A model generated the notes under the pieces. That model was given only the letters and a program-made list of their open reading frames with translations, ran no database searches and was not told the origin of the DNA. The translations under genes and the position numbers were made by a program. A stretch of DNA of 64,000 nt from contig NZ_JAZHRT010000001.1 in the NCBI RefSeq assembly GCF_036924535.1, forward strand, positions 6,944,001 to 7,008,000. Reading direction: 5' to 3'. Positions 36,242 to 46,925 of the stretch are shown in pieces (the first letter of the stretch is position 1; each line of letters starts with the position of its first letter). Origin of the DNA: Bradyrhizobium sp. AZCC 2262 (GTDB lineage Bacteria > Pseudomonadota > Alphaproteobacteria > Rhizobiales > Xanthobacteraceae).

Positions 36242-37465
36242 TCACGCCCCTGCCGCGACAAGTCTTGGCGCCGGCTCATGCCGCCACCACGATCCGGCGC
36301 GGCGCAGGATCAGCATGGACACGACAAGCGTGGCGCCAAGGCCGGTCGGAATACCGGTGAACATGTAGCAGCCGATGAGAGCCGCGACGGCGCCGAGCGC
36401 CGGAAGCTCGTAGGCGCGAAAACCGGTCTTCAATCCGATGCGAACCAGGAAGGCGATCGGGATCGCCAGCACCATCATGTCGTACATGAAGAGATAGGGC
36501 GTGGTCAGCAGCGTGCCGGCGGCAAGCGCTGCGGCCTTCAGCGTGTAGGGCACGCGGCTTCGCCACACCAGCGCCAGCACCACGGCCACCGAGGCGGTGA
36601 GAACCCACTGGAATGCCCAGCCGAGCGGTTCGCTGCCGCCGAAGTAACGCACCATCGAGAAGATGCTTTGCAGCTTCCACCATGGGGCCTTGCCTTCGGT
36701 CAGGAACGCCTGCGAGAATTTCGGCATCCAGTGGAAGAACGCCAGCCAGCTCTCGATGCCGAAGGCGAGCCAGGAAGCGGTGGCCAGCACGACTGCCGTT
36801 ACGCCGGCGCTGATGAACACGCGCCAATGCCCCCCTGCGATCAGCATGATCGGAAACAGCAGCCCGTATTGCGGCTTGTAGGTCAAAAGCCCGAGGCAGA
36901 TGCCTGCCAGTACCGGCCGTATCGGGATCAGATAGAGCGTACCGCCGATCAGCGCCGCGGTGAGGAATCCGTTCTGCCCGACCAGTGCATTGATGAACGC
37001 CATCGGAATGGCGAGCGCGAGCAGATAGCCGAAGGCGTGGCCGACGATCGCACGCATCGCGACAAGAAAGAGCAGAAAGCTGACCACGACCCAGCCGATA
37101 TAGGCGAGCTGATAGGGAAGCTGCGCCAGCAAGGATGCGACGAACAGGAATGGCGGCGGATAGTGCCAGGCGAAGTAGCCGACAAAATCCTGGCCGAGTT
37201 TTGCGACCTCGACCTGCTTCTGGATGTCCCAGTCATAGGCCTGCGCCGGGAGGCCATCGAGCACCAGACGGCCGGCCGCCCAGACGTTGATGAAATCAGT
37301 CGGGATGCCGAGGCCGTTCGGATCGTAAACCCACCAGTGCGAGGAATACGCCACCCCGCAAAGGGTCACGTTCACAACCGCCAGCACCAGGCAGACCCTG
37401 ACGAGCCACGTGGGAATTGCGGTTTGCTCCGGTGCGGGCCTGAGAGTGGAAAGAGAGGCGGTCAT
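36242..37465 (-). CDS. GT87-like (DUF2029) polyprenol-dependent mannosyltransferase
   Basis: This 407-residue protein has about ten membrane helices. The first periplasmic loop has the conserved acidic FINVWAAGRLVLDGLPAQAYDW pattern (Asp near NPNGLGIPTDF), which fits GT87/DUF2029 enzymes that use polyprenyl-phosphate sugars. The motif FAWHYPPPFLF and LTYKPQYGLLFP also match. ATG 37465 (MTASLSTLRP) is preferred over 37510. Sugar and acceptor are unknown. It is isolated from other glycan genes. Confidence 0.85.
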   Translation of the reverse strand: MTASLSTLRPAPEQTAIPTWLVRVCLVLAVVNVTLCGVAYSSHWWVYDPNGLGIPTDFINVWAAGRLVLDGLPAQAYDWDIQKQVEVAKLGQDFVGYFAWHYPPPFLFVASLLAQLPYQLAYIGWVVVSFLLFLVAMRAIVGHAFGYLLALAIPMAFINALVGQNGFLTAALIGGTLYLIPIRPVLAGICLGLLTYKPQYGLLFPIMLIAGGHWRVFISAGVTAVVLATASWLAFGIESWLAFFHWMPKFSQAFLTEGKAPWWKLQSIFSMVRYFGGSEPLGWAFQWVLTASVAVVLALVWRSRVPYTLKAAALAAGTLLTTPYLFMYDMMVLAIPIAFLVRIGLKTGFRAYELPALGAVAALIGCYMFTGIPTGLGATLVVSMLILRRAGSWWRHEPAPRLVAAGA

Positions 37466-37570
37466 GCGAGATCCTTGCCCGGGCGCCTGTCCCAAGGCGC
37501 ACGCCCCCAAAGCAATAGACCGGGCCGAATTGAGGAAATCTTAAGTTTTAGCGCGGCAACGGCGGTTTTT

Positions 37571-37683
37571 CCCGTCGTGCCTGCGAACGCAGGCACCCAT
37601 ACCGTCTAATGTGACGACCGGTTAGACGCTACAAACAATCAGCGTCGGTGGTTATGGGTCCCCTGTGTTCGCAGGGACGACCG
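37571..37683. repeat. dispersed palindromic repeat
   Basis: CGTCGTGCCTGCGAACGCAG with ACCCATA on the left and GTTATGGGTCCCC with GCAGGGACGAC on the right are near-inverted copies. Same family as 30523-30676. It lies between the substrate-binding protein and GT87 genes. Confidence 0.65.
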
Positions 37684-37696
37684 TCAGTGACGGCTC

Positions 37697-38902
37697 TTAA
37701 TTCCCCGTCTGCAATTCCCCAAAACGCTCCCACGTTTTCCCGTTGAAGCGCATGAACTGCATCTGATCTACCGGCACATGGTCGGCAGGCCCGGTATTGA
37801 CCTTGATGCCAGGCAGCAGCATCGGCAGTTCCAGGTCTTTGATCGAATAGGCCTGCCTTAAAATATTCTCGGTCGACAGGTCGTTGCCGCAGGCCTTCAG
37901 CACGGCCTCCAGCACCATCGCGCTGTTATAGGCGTTGACGTAATTGGTGTCGTGCAGGTCGCCGTCGGGAACGTATTTGATCATGAACTCGCGCCAGGCC
38001 TTGACGCCGGGGTCGTCCTTCCAGGCGGGATCGTCGGGATCCTTGACATAGGCGGTGGAGAGAATGCCGGTGCCGGCCTCGACGCCCGCCGGCTCCATCA
38101 CGGTCGAAATCCACACTGCGACGTTGGAGAGGAACGTCATCGGCCGCCAGCCGATCTCGAACGCCTTGCGAATCGATTGCGCGGCGAATTTCGGCGTTGC
38201 CGCGATCACGAACACATCGGCGCCGGAGGCCTTCAGCTTCACGATCTGGGAGTCGATGGTCGGATCGGAAATTTCATAGGTCGCGCCGGTGACAACGGAA
38301 TCGTACTTGTCGCCAAGCACGTCCTTCAGCCCTGCCAGATAATCGCGGCCGTAATCGTCGTTCTGCGAAATAACGGCGAATCTGGCGTTCGGGTTTTTCG
38401 AAAGCGCATAACGCGCATAGAGCCGTGCCTCGTAGCGGAACGGCGCCTGCACACCCACGGTGGCCTGCGGGAATTGCGCAATGTCGGCGAATTTCGAAGC
38501 GCCGGAGGCCAGGAACAATTGCGGGATGTTCTTGCCCTGCAGGTATTTCGCGATCGCGGTGTTATGCGCAGTGCCGATCGAGGAGAAGATCAACGCGACC
38601 TCGTCGCTCTCGACCAGCCGGCGCGTCTGCTCCACGGTCTTCGGCGGCGCGTAACTGTCATCGAGCGAAATCAGATTGACCTTGCGGCCATTGATGCCGC
38701 CGCGCTCGTTGACCATCTTGAAATAGCCGACCTCGCCCTTGCCGAGCGCGCCGAACGCCGACACTGGCCCGCTATAGGGCATGGTCTGGCCGATCCTGAT
38801 TTCGGTCGCGGTGACGCCGCGCATTTCGGCCGACATCGCAGCCACAGGCAGCATCAGACAAACGACGGCGCCTAGCGCGACAACCCCCGTGACGAAACGC
38901 AT
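37697..38902 (-). CDS. orphan branched-chain amino acid-type ABC substrate-binding protein
   Basis: This 401-residue periplasmic binding protein has a signal peptide (about 1-25, VTGVVALGAVVCLMLPVAAMSA). It has a type I fold of the LivK/Peripla_BP_6 group: EIRIGQTMPYSGPVSAFGAL at the N-terminus and NERGGINGRKVNLISLDD in the first lobe. No permease or ATPase gene is adjacent, so it is probably a free-standing receptor paired with a distant transporter. The ligand cannot be read from sequence. Confidence 0.92.
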   Translation of the reverse strand: MRFVTGVVALGAVVCLMLPVAAMSAEMRGVTATEIRIGQTMPYSGPVSAFGALGKGEVGYFKMVNERGGINGRKVNLISLDDSYAPPKTVEQTRRLVESDEVALIFSSIGTAHNTAIAKYLQGKNIPQLFLASGASKFADIAQFPQATVGVQAPFRYEARLYARYALSKNPNARFAVISQNDDYGRDYLAGLKDVLGDKYDSVVTGATYEISDPTIDSQIVKLKASGADVFVIAATPKFAAQSIRKAFEIGWRPMTFLSNVAVWISTVMEPAGVEAGTGILSTAYVKDPDDPAWKDDPGVKAWREFMIKYVPDGDLHDTNYVNAYNSAMVLEAVLKACGNDLSTENILRQAYSIKDLELPMLLPGIKVNTGPADHVPVDQMQFMRFNGKTWERFGELQTGN

Positions 38903-39059
38903 CGGCTTCCCTCCCCCTTGTGTCGTCAGCCGCGCTTAAGGGCGCGCGGAGCGGCCGGTATTTCGTTCCGGCGAGCGGAAACATGCCATGACGCCGCGAC
39001 CGACGCCAACCCTAATCATGCCGGTTCAGACGCAAGGGATCAGCAGTTTCAGCCGCTAC

Positions 39060-39581
39060 TCACAGCCGCTTCGCAGCCACCGCATTGGCCAGCAGCGATT
39101 GGACGCCGGTCCGGTGAAACGGCACGATAAAGAACAGATAGATTTTGCCGGAGAGGTTGTGCACCGAGCAAATCGTCGAAACGACGACGCTCTCCGCATC
39201 GTTATCCCTCAACCGAAGCACCGAGAGCCTGAAGTCGAGGTGCCTGTTGTTGCGACCCGCGACAATCTCATTGTCGCCAATGAAGAAAATCGGCCACGGA
39301 CCGATCTTGTCGCCAACGCTGTAGCTGGCGCGCATCGCAGGCTTGAGAATTTCGGCGACGGTCGGTGCTTCCAGTCCAAAGCATCTGGCAATGGCATTGC
39401 GGGTGATCAACAACGCCTTCATCCAGCGCGGCGAATGGCCGAACAACGCAAAAAAGATTTCAACGATTGTCAGCCCCGGACGTGTCAGCGGCACGCGGTA
39501 TGAATCGTGGAAATAGGCTTTGCTGATCTCGTCCTTGCCCAGCGCGCTCACTGGCGGAAGTTCGCATTCGACCACGTGCAT
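39060..39581 (-). CDS. DUF2867-like hypothetical protein
   Basis: This 173-residue soluble protein reads KAYFHDSYRVPLTRPGLTIVEIFFALFGHSPRW at about 21-53 and ends FFIVPFHRTGVQSLLANA. The general pattern (HDSY near the start, GDNEIVAG.DRHLDFR in the middle, IVPFHR at the end) is that of DUF2867 proteins. Function is unknown. It is directly downstream of ftsH on the minus strand but separated by a strong hairpin, so co-transcription is doubtful. Confidence 0.7.
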   Translation of the reverse strand: MHVVECELPPVSALGKDEISKAYFHDSYRVPLTRPGLTIVEIFFALFGHSPRWMKALLITRNAIARCFGLEAPTVAEILKPAMRASYSVGDKIGPWPIFFIGDNEIVAGRNNRHLDFRLSVLRLRDNDAESVVVSTICSVHNLSGKIYLFFIVPFHRTGVQSLLANAVAAKRL

Positions 39582-39612
39582 GCCGGTCCCCCGTCAGGCG
39601 GACGTCCATAAC

Positions 39613-39639
39613 AGAACGGGCGCATGATGCGCCCGTTCT
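39613..39639 (-). terminator. hairpin between ftsH and the downstream gene
   Basis: AGAACGGGCGCA (39613-39624) pairs exactly with 39628-39639 around TGA, a 12-bp stem. It lies just beyond the ftsH stop. No long U-tract follows. Confidence 0.6.
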
Positions 39640-39663
39640 AACTCAGTCCGATAGCAACCCGGC

Positions 39664-41586
<1,923 letters not shown>

Positions 41587-41863
41587 TGATCTTCCTTCGT
41601 GGTCGCGCGGATCGCGGCCCTATGTCCTTGGCAGTAACCCTAGAATATTCCTTGGGTAGTGTGGCGAGAATCCCCGGTCCACTGCACCCCAATCTAGGTG
41701 GCGCCCGGGTCAATGCCAAGGGAACCACACGGGACTATTTAACGCATCTTAACGAGATTCCCGGACAAAAAATGACGCAAAGGCCGGGGTTTTTCCGAGG
41801 TGGTTAAGGCTCTTGGTGCCGATATAAGCGGATATTGCGGATATTGCGGTATGTGGACGCCTC

Positions 41864-42898
41864 TTATGCCCGATTACCCCTCCGCGGCGGTGCTGGATCG
41901 ACGTGAATTCGCCCCTTCGACAGGCTGATCGCCGCCCCGGCCAACGTCTGTTTCAGCCTTGTCTGCCTCTCGCCATTCGCAATGGCCCGGTCCAGCACCG
42001 CCAGCAGCGCCTCGACCTTGCCGAGTTCCGCAGGCCCTTCGTGTCCAGCCCGGTCAATCGCGCGCTTGAGCAGCCGAAGGCGGATCTCCTCGGGCAGATC
42101 GGCAAATGCGCGAGCGTCGAATCCGAACCGCGAGGCATCATCGCGATCTCTCAAGGCGAGATAGCGCTCGGCGCCGTCGGCCAGCACTTCGATCGCGGCA
42201 TTCGCCCGCGCGAGCCTTGTTGCCAGCCGCGCCAAATTTCGGCTGTCGCCGCCCTCCTCGACCAGCGCCGGTATCAACGCGCGCAGCCGCGGCCGCGTGA
42301 ATCTCATGTCGCGATTGGTGGGATCGTCGGCAAATGCGATCTTCGCCTTGCCCAGCGTCGCAACGAGCCTGGATTTCGGAACGTCGAGCAACGGCCGCGT
42401 CAGCCACACGCCCTCGCGCTCGGTCTCGCGCGCCATCGCCGCGAGACCGGCGATGCCGCTGCCGCGCAGTATCCGCATCAACAGCGTCTCGGCCTGGTCG
42501 TCGCGGGTATGCGCCGTCAGGATGTGCGTGGCGCCGCTCGCCCGCGCGGCCTTCGCCAGCAGGCGATAGCGCGCGGCACGGGCTGCGGCCGGCAAGCCTG
42601 TGCTCGGTTTGGCTCCGGTCCAGCGCAACGTGCGATGGGGCACATCGAGCGCTTGTGCGAGACGCTTGACGTCGCGCGCCTCGCGCGCGGCCTCACGCCG
42701 CAAGCCATGGTCGACGGTGACGGCGATCAATCGCGGCCCGCGCGGAAGCGCACGGCGCCAGCGGGCGGCAAGCCACATCAGGGCAAGGGAGTCGGGACCA
42801 CCGGACACCGCCAACACGAGCGCGGGCGCGGCCTTCCAATGTGCGAACAGATCCTTCGCTTGCTGTACCGAGATCGGCGCGTGGTCGTCGTCAGGCAT
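41864..42898 (-). CDS. tilS: tRNA(Ile)-lysidine synthase TilS
   Basis: This 344-residue enzyme adds lysine to C34 of the CAU tRNA for isoleucine, changing its codon reading to AUA. The PP-loop SGGPDS is at 32-37, followed by LIAVTVDHGLRREAAREA and the motif THILTAHTRDDQAETLLMR (about 127-145, HxxDQxE). The length fits the short N-terminal-type TilS in alphaproteobacteria, without the long C-terminal RNA-binding domain of E. coli. It is between cpoB and ftsH, the usual alphaproteobacterial order. Confidence 0.96.
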   Translation of the reverse strand: MPDDDHAPISVQQAKDLFAHWKAAPALVLAVSGGPDSLALMWLAARWRRALPRGPRLIAVTVDHGLRREAAREARDVKRLAQALDVPHRTLRWTGAKPSTGLPAAARAARYRLLAKAARASGATHILTAHTRDDQAETLLMRILRGSGIAGLAAMARETEREGVWLTRPLLDVPKSRLVATLGKAKIAFADDPTNRDMRFTRPRLRALIPALVEEGGDSRNLARLATRLARANAAIEVLADGAERYLALRDRDDASRFGFDARAFADLPEEIRLRLLKRAIDRAGHEGPAELGKVEALLAVLDRAIANGERQTRLKQTLAGAAISLSKGRIHVDPAPPRRGNRA

Positions 42899-42948
42899 GG
42901 CATCGCCAGTCTATTCGAGGCCGATAGAGGCCTCGACCGGCTTTCGCT

Positions 42949-44067
42949 TTAGCACTTAACCCGCTTCTGCTCACGATCGACGGCGGCTTTGACGCCGGCC
43001 GATGCGCGCGGATATTTCCGCGTCACCTCGCCGAGCGCGGCGCAGGCGGCTTCCTTTTCCTTCAGCGCCGCCAGCGACTGGCCGAGCCGCAGCAGGGCGT
43101 CGGGCGCCTTGCCCGACTTGTCGAACTTGGTGGTCACGCCGAGGAACGCCTCGGCGGCGTCGCGATATTGCTGGCGCTGAAAATAGCTTTCGCCGAGCCA
43201 GTATTGCGAATCCGCGATCAGCGGATCGCTCGGATATTTCTGCGCAAAGTTCTTCATGGTCTCTTCGGCCAGCGCATAGTCCTTGCGCTGCATGTAGCCG
43301 ATGCCGAGATCGAATTCGTCCTTCGACGTGGCGCCGGGCGGCAACGTGGTAAGCGCGGCGCTGGCGCCGGGCCCGGGGCCGCGCTGTGGCGGTGCGGCTG
43401 CAGCGGGCGGCGGCCCGCCGAGATTGAGCGGCTCGCCAGGCGCGCGGCCGCCCGGGGCGCCGACGGAAGCTTCATTCGAGACCGGCATCTGGCCGCCGCC
43501 GAGCGCGCGCGGCGCGCCGGGGGCGTTGGGGTTCTGGCCGGGGTCGAAGGCGTCGCCGCGGCGGCGGCCGCCCGCCTGCGAAGCTGCCGGGTCCTGTGCG
43601 ATCGGCGCGGGCGAGGCGATCTGCGGTTGCTGGTCGTAGCCGGGCTGGGCCTGCGGATAGCCCTGCTGCTGGCGAGGCCCCTGCTGCGGATAACCTTGTT
43701 GCGGATAGCCCTGTTGCCCCTGCGGCGGGCCGGACTGAACGGGAGGCGGCGCCGCGGCCACGCTGGGCTGCGGCGGCTGGCCACCCGGCGCCGGCGGTGC
43801 GGCGCCAAGCTGGCGCAGTCGATCCTCGAGCTGGCGGTTACGGTACTGTAGTTCCTCGTTCTGGCCGGTCAGTTGCCGAAGCTGGTTTTCCAGCCGCTGG
43901 ATCCGCATTTCCAGGTCGGCGTCGTCGGACTGGGCCGGAGCCTGCGGGGCACCTTGCGGAGAACGCTCCCACGGAAACGTGATCTGTGCGAGCGAGGACT
44001 GCGTAGACAAGCCCAGCATCGCGATGACGGCCGCGGCACTGACAGCATTGAGGAATCTGGATGACAT
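42949..44067 (-). CDS. cpoB: Tol-Pal system protein CpoB (YbgF)
   Basis: This 372-residue periplasmic protein links Tol-Pal to peptidoglycan synthesis. A signal peptide (about 1-28, VSAAAVIAMLGLSTQSSLAQ) precedes a coiled coil at about 50-88 (DADLEMRIQRLENQLRQLTG). A Gln/Tyr/Gly/Pro-rich low-complexity linker (about 100-235, with QQGYPQQGYPQQGPRQQQGY) follows. Three TPR units end the protein (DEFDLGIGYMQRKDYALAEE, DSQYWLGESYFQRQQYRDAA). ATG 44067 (MSSRFLNAVS) gives the signal. The in-frame extension to 44226 does not. It is separated from pal by a plus-strand hydrolase. Confidence 0.95.
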   Translation of the reverse strand: MSSRFLNAVSAAAVIAMLGLSTQSSLAQITFPWERSPQGAPQAPAQSDDADLEMRIQRLENQLRQLTGQNEELQYRNRQLEDRLRQLGAAPPAPGGQPPQPSVAAAPPPVQSGPPQGQQGYPQQGYPQQGPRQQQGYPQAQPGYDQQPQIASPAPIAQDPAASQAGGRRRGDAFDPGQNPNAPGAPRALGGGQMPVSNEASVGAPGGRAPGEPLNLGGPPPAAAAPPQRGPGPGASAALTTLPPGATSKDEFDLGIGYMQRKDYALAEETMKNFAQKYPSDPLIADSQYWLGESYFQRQQYRDAAEAFLGVTTKFDKSGKAPDALLRLGQSLAALKEKEAACAALGEVTRKYPRASAGVKAAVDREQKRVKC

Positions 44068-44246
44068 TTTGCCCTGACGACGAAATCGCGTGTCAAACGA
44101 AAGCAGAACACATTGAGAGAGGGAGTACGCCAGAATTGTGACTGGCATTTCCGATTCGGTTCGCGGAATTCGGGTATGGTTTAGCATCCCCTTCAAGACA
44201 AGCCGCCCGTCCGACGCACCATTCACAAATCGAGGGAAGCCCGCTC

Positions 44247-45113
44247 ATGCACGTATCTGTGAACGGAGTGCGGCTGTTCTTCGATGTCGAGGGCGCGAAA
44301 TTCGTCCCCGACGGGCCGGTGATGCGGGAAAAGCCTGTCCTGCTGATGCTTCATGGCGGCCCCGGCGCCGACCACTCGATCTACCGACCGGCCTACTCGG
44401 CCTTGGCCGACGTCGCACAGATCGTCTATCTCGACCACCGCGGCAACGGCCGCAGTGAGGACGGCCCGCAAGCGAGCTGGAACCTGGCGCAATGGGGTGA
44501 TGACGTGCGCGCATTCTGCGACGCGCTCGGCATCGTCGACCCGATCGTGCTGGGCGCGTCGTTCGGCGGCATGGTCGCACTGGCCTACGCCACGCGCCAT
44601 CCGGATCATCCTTCCCGGCTGATCCTCATCAGTACCGCAGCCGCCGGCGGCGAATATTTGGAGCGCCGTGTGGAACTGTTCGAACGCTTCGGCGGCCCGG
44701 AAGTCGGCGCGCTGGCACGGCGGCGCCTTCTGGAACAACGGGGTCATCCCGATCAGGCCTCGGTTGACGCCTGGGCGCGGCTGGTCATACCGCACTACAC
44801 GCGCGTCCCGCGCGATCCGGACATGGCACGCCGCGCCGTCAACCGGCCGGAGGTGTTGCAATGGTTCGCCAGGCCCGGCGGCGAGAGCCACAGCTTCAAC
44901 TTCTTCCCCGACCTGGATCGCATTCAGTGTCCGACGTTGGTACTCGGCGGCGAAGACGATCCCATTCACCCGATCGAGAGCCAGGCCGACATCGCATCTG
45001 CGCTGCCGCCGCATCTGGTGCGGTTCGAACGGTTCGCTGACTGCCGGCACGCCTGCATTCAAGACGCGCCCGAACGCACGCTGGCCGCGATCCGCGACTT
45101 CCTGAGGCGCTAG
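44247..45113 (+). CDS. alpha/beta hydrolase, proline iminopeptidase-like
   Basis: This 288-residue cytoplasmic hydrolase has the oxyanion motif LMLHGGPGADHSIYRP and YLDHRGNGRSED. The nucleophile elbow is LGASFGGMVAL (Ser near 115). The acid is in GGEDDPIHP and the base in DCRHACIQD. HGGPG is typical of the prolyl iminopeptidase/S33 group. It sits on the plus strand inside the Tol-Pal gene run, between pal and cpoB, which are on the minus strand, so it looks inserted there. It has no signal peptide. The substrate is unknown. Confidence 0.88.
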   Translation: MHVSVNGVRLFFDVEGAKFVPDGPVMREKPVLLMLHGGPGADHSIYRPAYSALADVAQIVYLDHRGNGRSEDGPQASWNLAQWGDDVRAFCDALGIVDPIVLGASFGGMVALAYATRHPDHPSRLILISTAAAGGEYLERRVELFERFGGPEVGALARRRLLEQRGHPDQASVDAWARLVIPHYTRVPRDPDMARRAVNRPEVLQWFARPGGESHSFNFFPDLDRIQCPTLVLGGEDDPIHPIESQADIASALPPHLVRFERFADCRHACIQDAPERTLAAIRDFLRR

Positions 45114-45182
45114 ATTAACTTCTTGCCGTGCCTTCTTAAGGCACGCCAGTATCCACTTGGCTCAAATACTTAAAATGCAGTT

Positions 45183-45211
45183 AAACCGGCGTCTGAAGAC
45201 GCCGGTTTTGA
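45183..45211. terminator. bidirectional terminator between hydrolase and pal
   Basis: AAACCGGCGTCT (45183-45194) pairs with AGACGCCGGTTT (45197-45208) and is flanked by T on one side. It lies between two convergent stops at 45113 and 45234. Confidence 0.75.
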
Positions 45212-45233
45212 AGCTCTGCGAAAGTCCGAACGC

Positions 45234-45725
45234 TCAGGCGCCGGCGTTCAGCACCGTGACGGCGCGGCGGTTCTGCGACCAGCAGGAGATGTCGTTACAG
45301 ACAGCCACCGGACGCTCCTTGCCGTAGGAGATCGTGCGCATGCGGTTCGCATCGATGCCGCGCGAGGCGAGGTAGCTGCGCACCGACTGGGCGCGGCGTG
45401 CGCCGAGCGCGATGTTGTATTCGCGGGTGCCGCGCTCGTCGGCATGGCCTTCGATGGTGAAGGAGTAACGGTTGTAGGTCTGCAGCCACTGCGCCTGCTT
45501 CTCCAGCGTGGCGATCGCCTGCGGGCTCAGATCGGTCTGGTCGCTCTCGAAGAACACGCGGTCGCCGACATTGACCACGAAATCCTGCTGGCTCCCCGGG
45601 GTTGCGGCACTCGCCATCGCGCCATCGGCGCCGAGGTTGTTCTTGGCGCAGGCGCCCATCGACAGCGCCACCGCGACCACAGCCGCCAGCTTCCATCCCT
45701 GGAGGATACGCATCTGATATTTCAT
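45234..45725 (-). CDS. pal: peptidoglycan-associated lipoprotein Pal
   Basis: This 163-residue outer-membrane lipoprotein anchors the Tol system to peptidoglycan. The signal AAVVAVALSMGAC ends in a lipobox MGAC. The OmpA-like domain (about 60-160) includes DRVFFESDQTDLSPQAIA and the diaminopimelate-binding segment TIEGHADERGTREYNIALGA. ATG 45725 (MKYQMRILQG) is correct for the signal, and the longer frame to 45830 is not. It is 325 bases from the next upstream gene, so it has its own promoter region, with a TTAACCAT site. Confidence 0.97.
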   Translation of the reverse strand: MKYQMRILQGWKLAAVVAVALSMGACAKNNLGADGAMASAATPGSQQDFVVNVGDRVFFESDQTDLSPQAIATLEKQAQWLQTYNRYSFTIEGHADERGTREYNIALGARRAQSVRSYLASRGIDANRMRTISYGKERPVAVCNDISCWSQNRRAVTVLNAGA

Positions 45726-46050
45726 TCCGGAGCCTCCACGCTCACGTTTTTCGACTGTCATCCGGTCTACAGGTCGATGGTTAAGCGAACGTTCCGTCAA
45801 CCTTGATGGAACCTTGCCAGACCCGATCAAATGCCGACGAACCGTGAAAAGCGACCGCGATAGTTAATGGTTCGTAAATGTGGCGCGATGGTGAAGGCAA
45901 GCGCGCACCGGTCCCAAATTGCCAGATTTGGGGCTTTGTCATGGGCACCGGGGCTATATACGCCGCCCTGCGAGGCAGCATAGCTTCGCCGGGCGCGGAG
46001 GAAAGCCGACACGGGCCGGAGGGAGTGATTCTGCCCGCCGCCCGCCCGGT
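45726..46050. other. pal upstream region
   Basis: This 325-base gap holds the TTAACCAT half-site listed below and TTGACG on the minus strand at 45795-45800, but no convincing -10 at the proper distance. No coding frame is persuasive. Confidence 0.45.
45777..45784 (-). promoter_or_regulatory. CtrA-type half-site upstream of pal
   Basis: TTAACCAT on the minus strand, about 55 bases upstream of the pal ATG. A single half-site, so evidence is modest. Confidence 0.35.
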
Positions 46051-46785
46051 TCAGGAATTCGGGGCGATCGAGGCCCGCTCGTATGCCGCGGCGACACGGG
46101 CAGGCCGTGCGGCCCGGCCGCCGCGCTCGAACAACATCCGCCGCTCGAATGCGGTCGATCGCATCGTCGGATAGCGCTCGAAGACCTTTTCCTTCATCGC
46201 CGGAAAATCCGCCGCCATCAGCCCGACCGGCTTGAGCAGGCCGGGGAACATGCGGGGCTTGGCAATGGTTTCGTGCAGGAACACGCGGCGATAGAACGCC
46301 TGGTGCTCGGCACGCACGATCGCCAGCCCGAGATCGGCGTTGAAATATTCGCAAGCCATATAGGCGAGCCGCAGCGTCAGATAGGGTAGTTCCGGGAACC
46401 GTTTGATCTTGTCAGGGTCGGCGACGAAACGCGCAGGATCGATGATGACCTCGCCCCGATCGAGCCGGGGATACAAAATTTCGCCGAATGCCTCCGCCGA
46501 ACAGGACTCCCGCCATTCCGAGGTCAGCACGCTGATGCGAACGGAACTGTAGAGTTCCCCGAACAGGTAGACGCCAAAAGTCCAGGAATTCGGCAGGTCG
46601 TCATACTGATCGGTGACACGCTGCGCGGGAGATTCCTTGACAGCCCCTTCGCGAAGATAGGCACGGTAGCGAAGATTGTAGATTTCTTCTTTTTCTTCCG
46701 GTGTTTGCGCTAGACGATAGTCGACTTGATCCAACAGGTCCGAACTCCGTCCAAAGGCCGTATTAACTTCGGCCGGGGACCTCAT
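46051..46785 (-). CDS. N-acyl amino acid synthase, FeeM-like (AHL-synthase fold)
   Basis: This 244-residue protein has the GNAT-related fold shared by LuxI-type AHL synthases and FeeM N-acyl amino acid synthases. Visible parts are YNLRYRAYLREGAV (33-50 region, the basic patch of the N-terminus), the core strand LYSSVRISVLTSEW, IIDPARFVAD (114-123) and AIVRAEHQAFYRRVFLHETI. Such enzymes transfer an acyl chain from acyl-carrier protein or CoA to an amine, making amino lipids or signals. ATG 46785 (MRSPAEVNTA) is preferred over in-frame 46812. It follows a GGDEF-EAL gene across a 140-base gap and has an exact CtrA-type box 49 bases upstream. Confidence 0.78.
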   Translation of the reverse strand: MRSPAEVNTAFGRSSDLLDQVDYRLAQTPEEKEEIYNLRYRAYLREGAVKESPAQRVTDQYDDLPNSWTFGVYLFGELYSSVRISVLTSEWRESCSAEAFGEILYPRLDRGEVIIDPARFVADPDKIKRFPELPYLTLRLAYMACEYFNADLGLAIVRAEHQAFYRRVFLHETIAKPRMFPGLLKPVGLMAADFPAMKEKVFERYPTMRSTAFERRMLFERGGRAARPARVAAAYERASIAPNS

Positions 46786-46833
46786 GCTGCAACTCCTAAC
46801 GCTTCCAAGCAACCTCTACGAGCAGATAGAGGA

Positions 46834-46849
46834 TTAACAGCTTGTTAAC
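46834..46849. promoter_or_regulatory. exact CtrA box upstream of the FeeM-like gene
   Basis: TTAA-CAGCTTG-TTAAC (46834-46849) matches the CtrA consensus TTAA-N7-TTAAC with no mismatch. The reverse strand also reads TTAA-N7-TTAA. It begins 49 bases upstream of the ATG at 46785, where a promoter would lie. Confidence 0.6.
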
Positions 46850-46925
46850 GAGATTGCAAAGCTTTCGAGGGATTAAGGTTACTGCGAGGGGCCCGATTCC
46901 CCCGTATTTTCACGGGGATATGGGG

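Noticed and set aside
41736..41754. CtrA-like box upstream of ftsH
   Set aside because: TTAA-CGCATC-TTAAC has six, not seven, bases between the halves.
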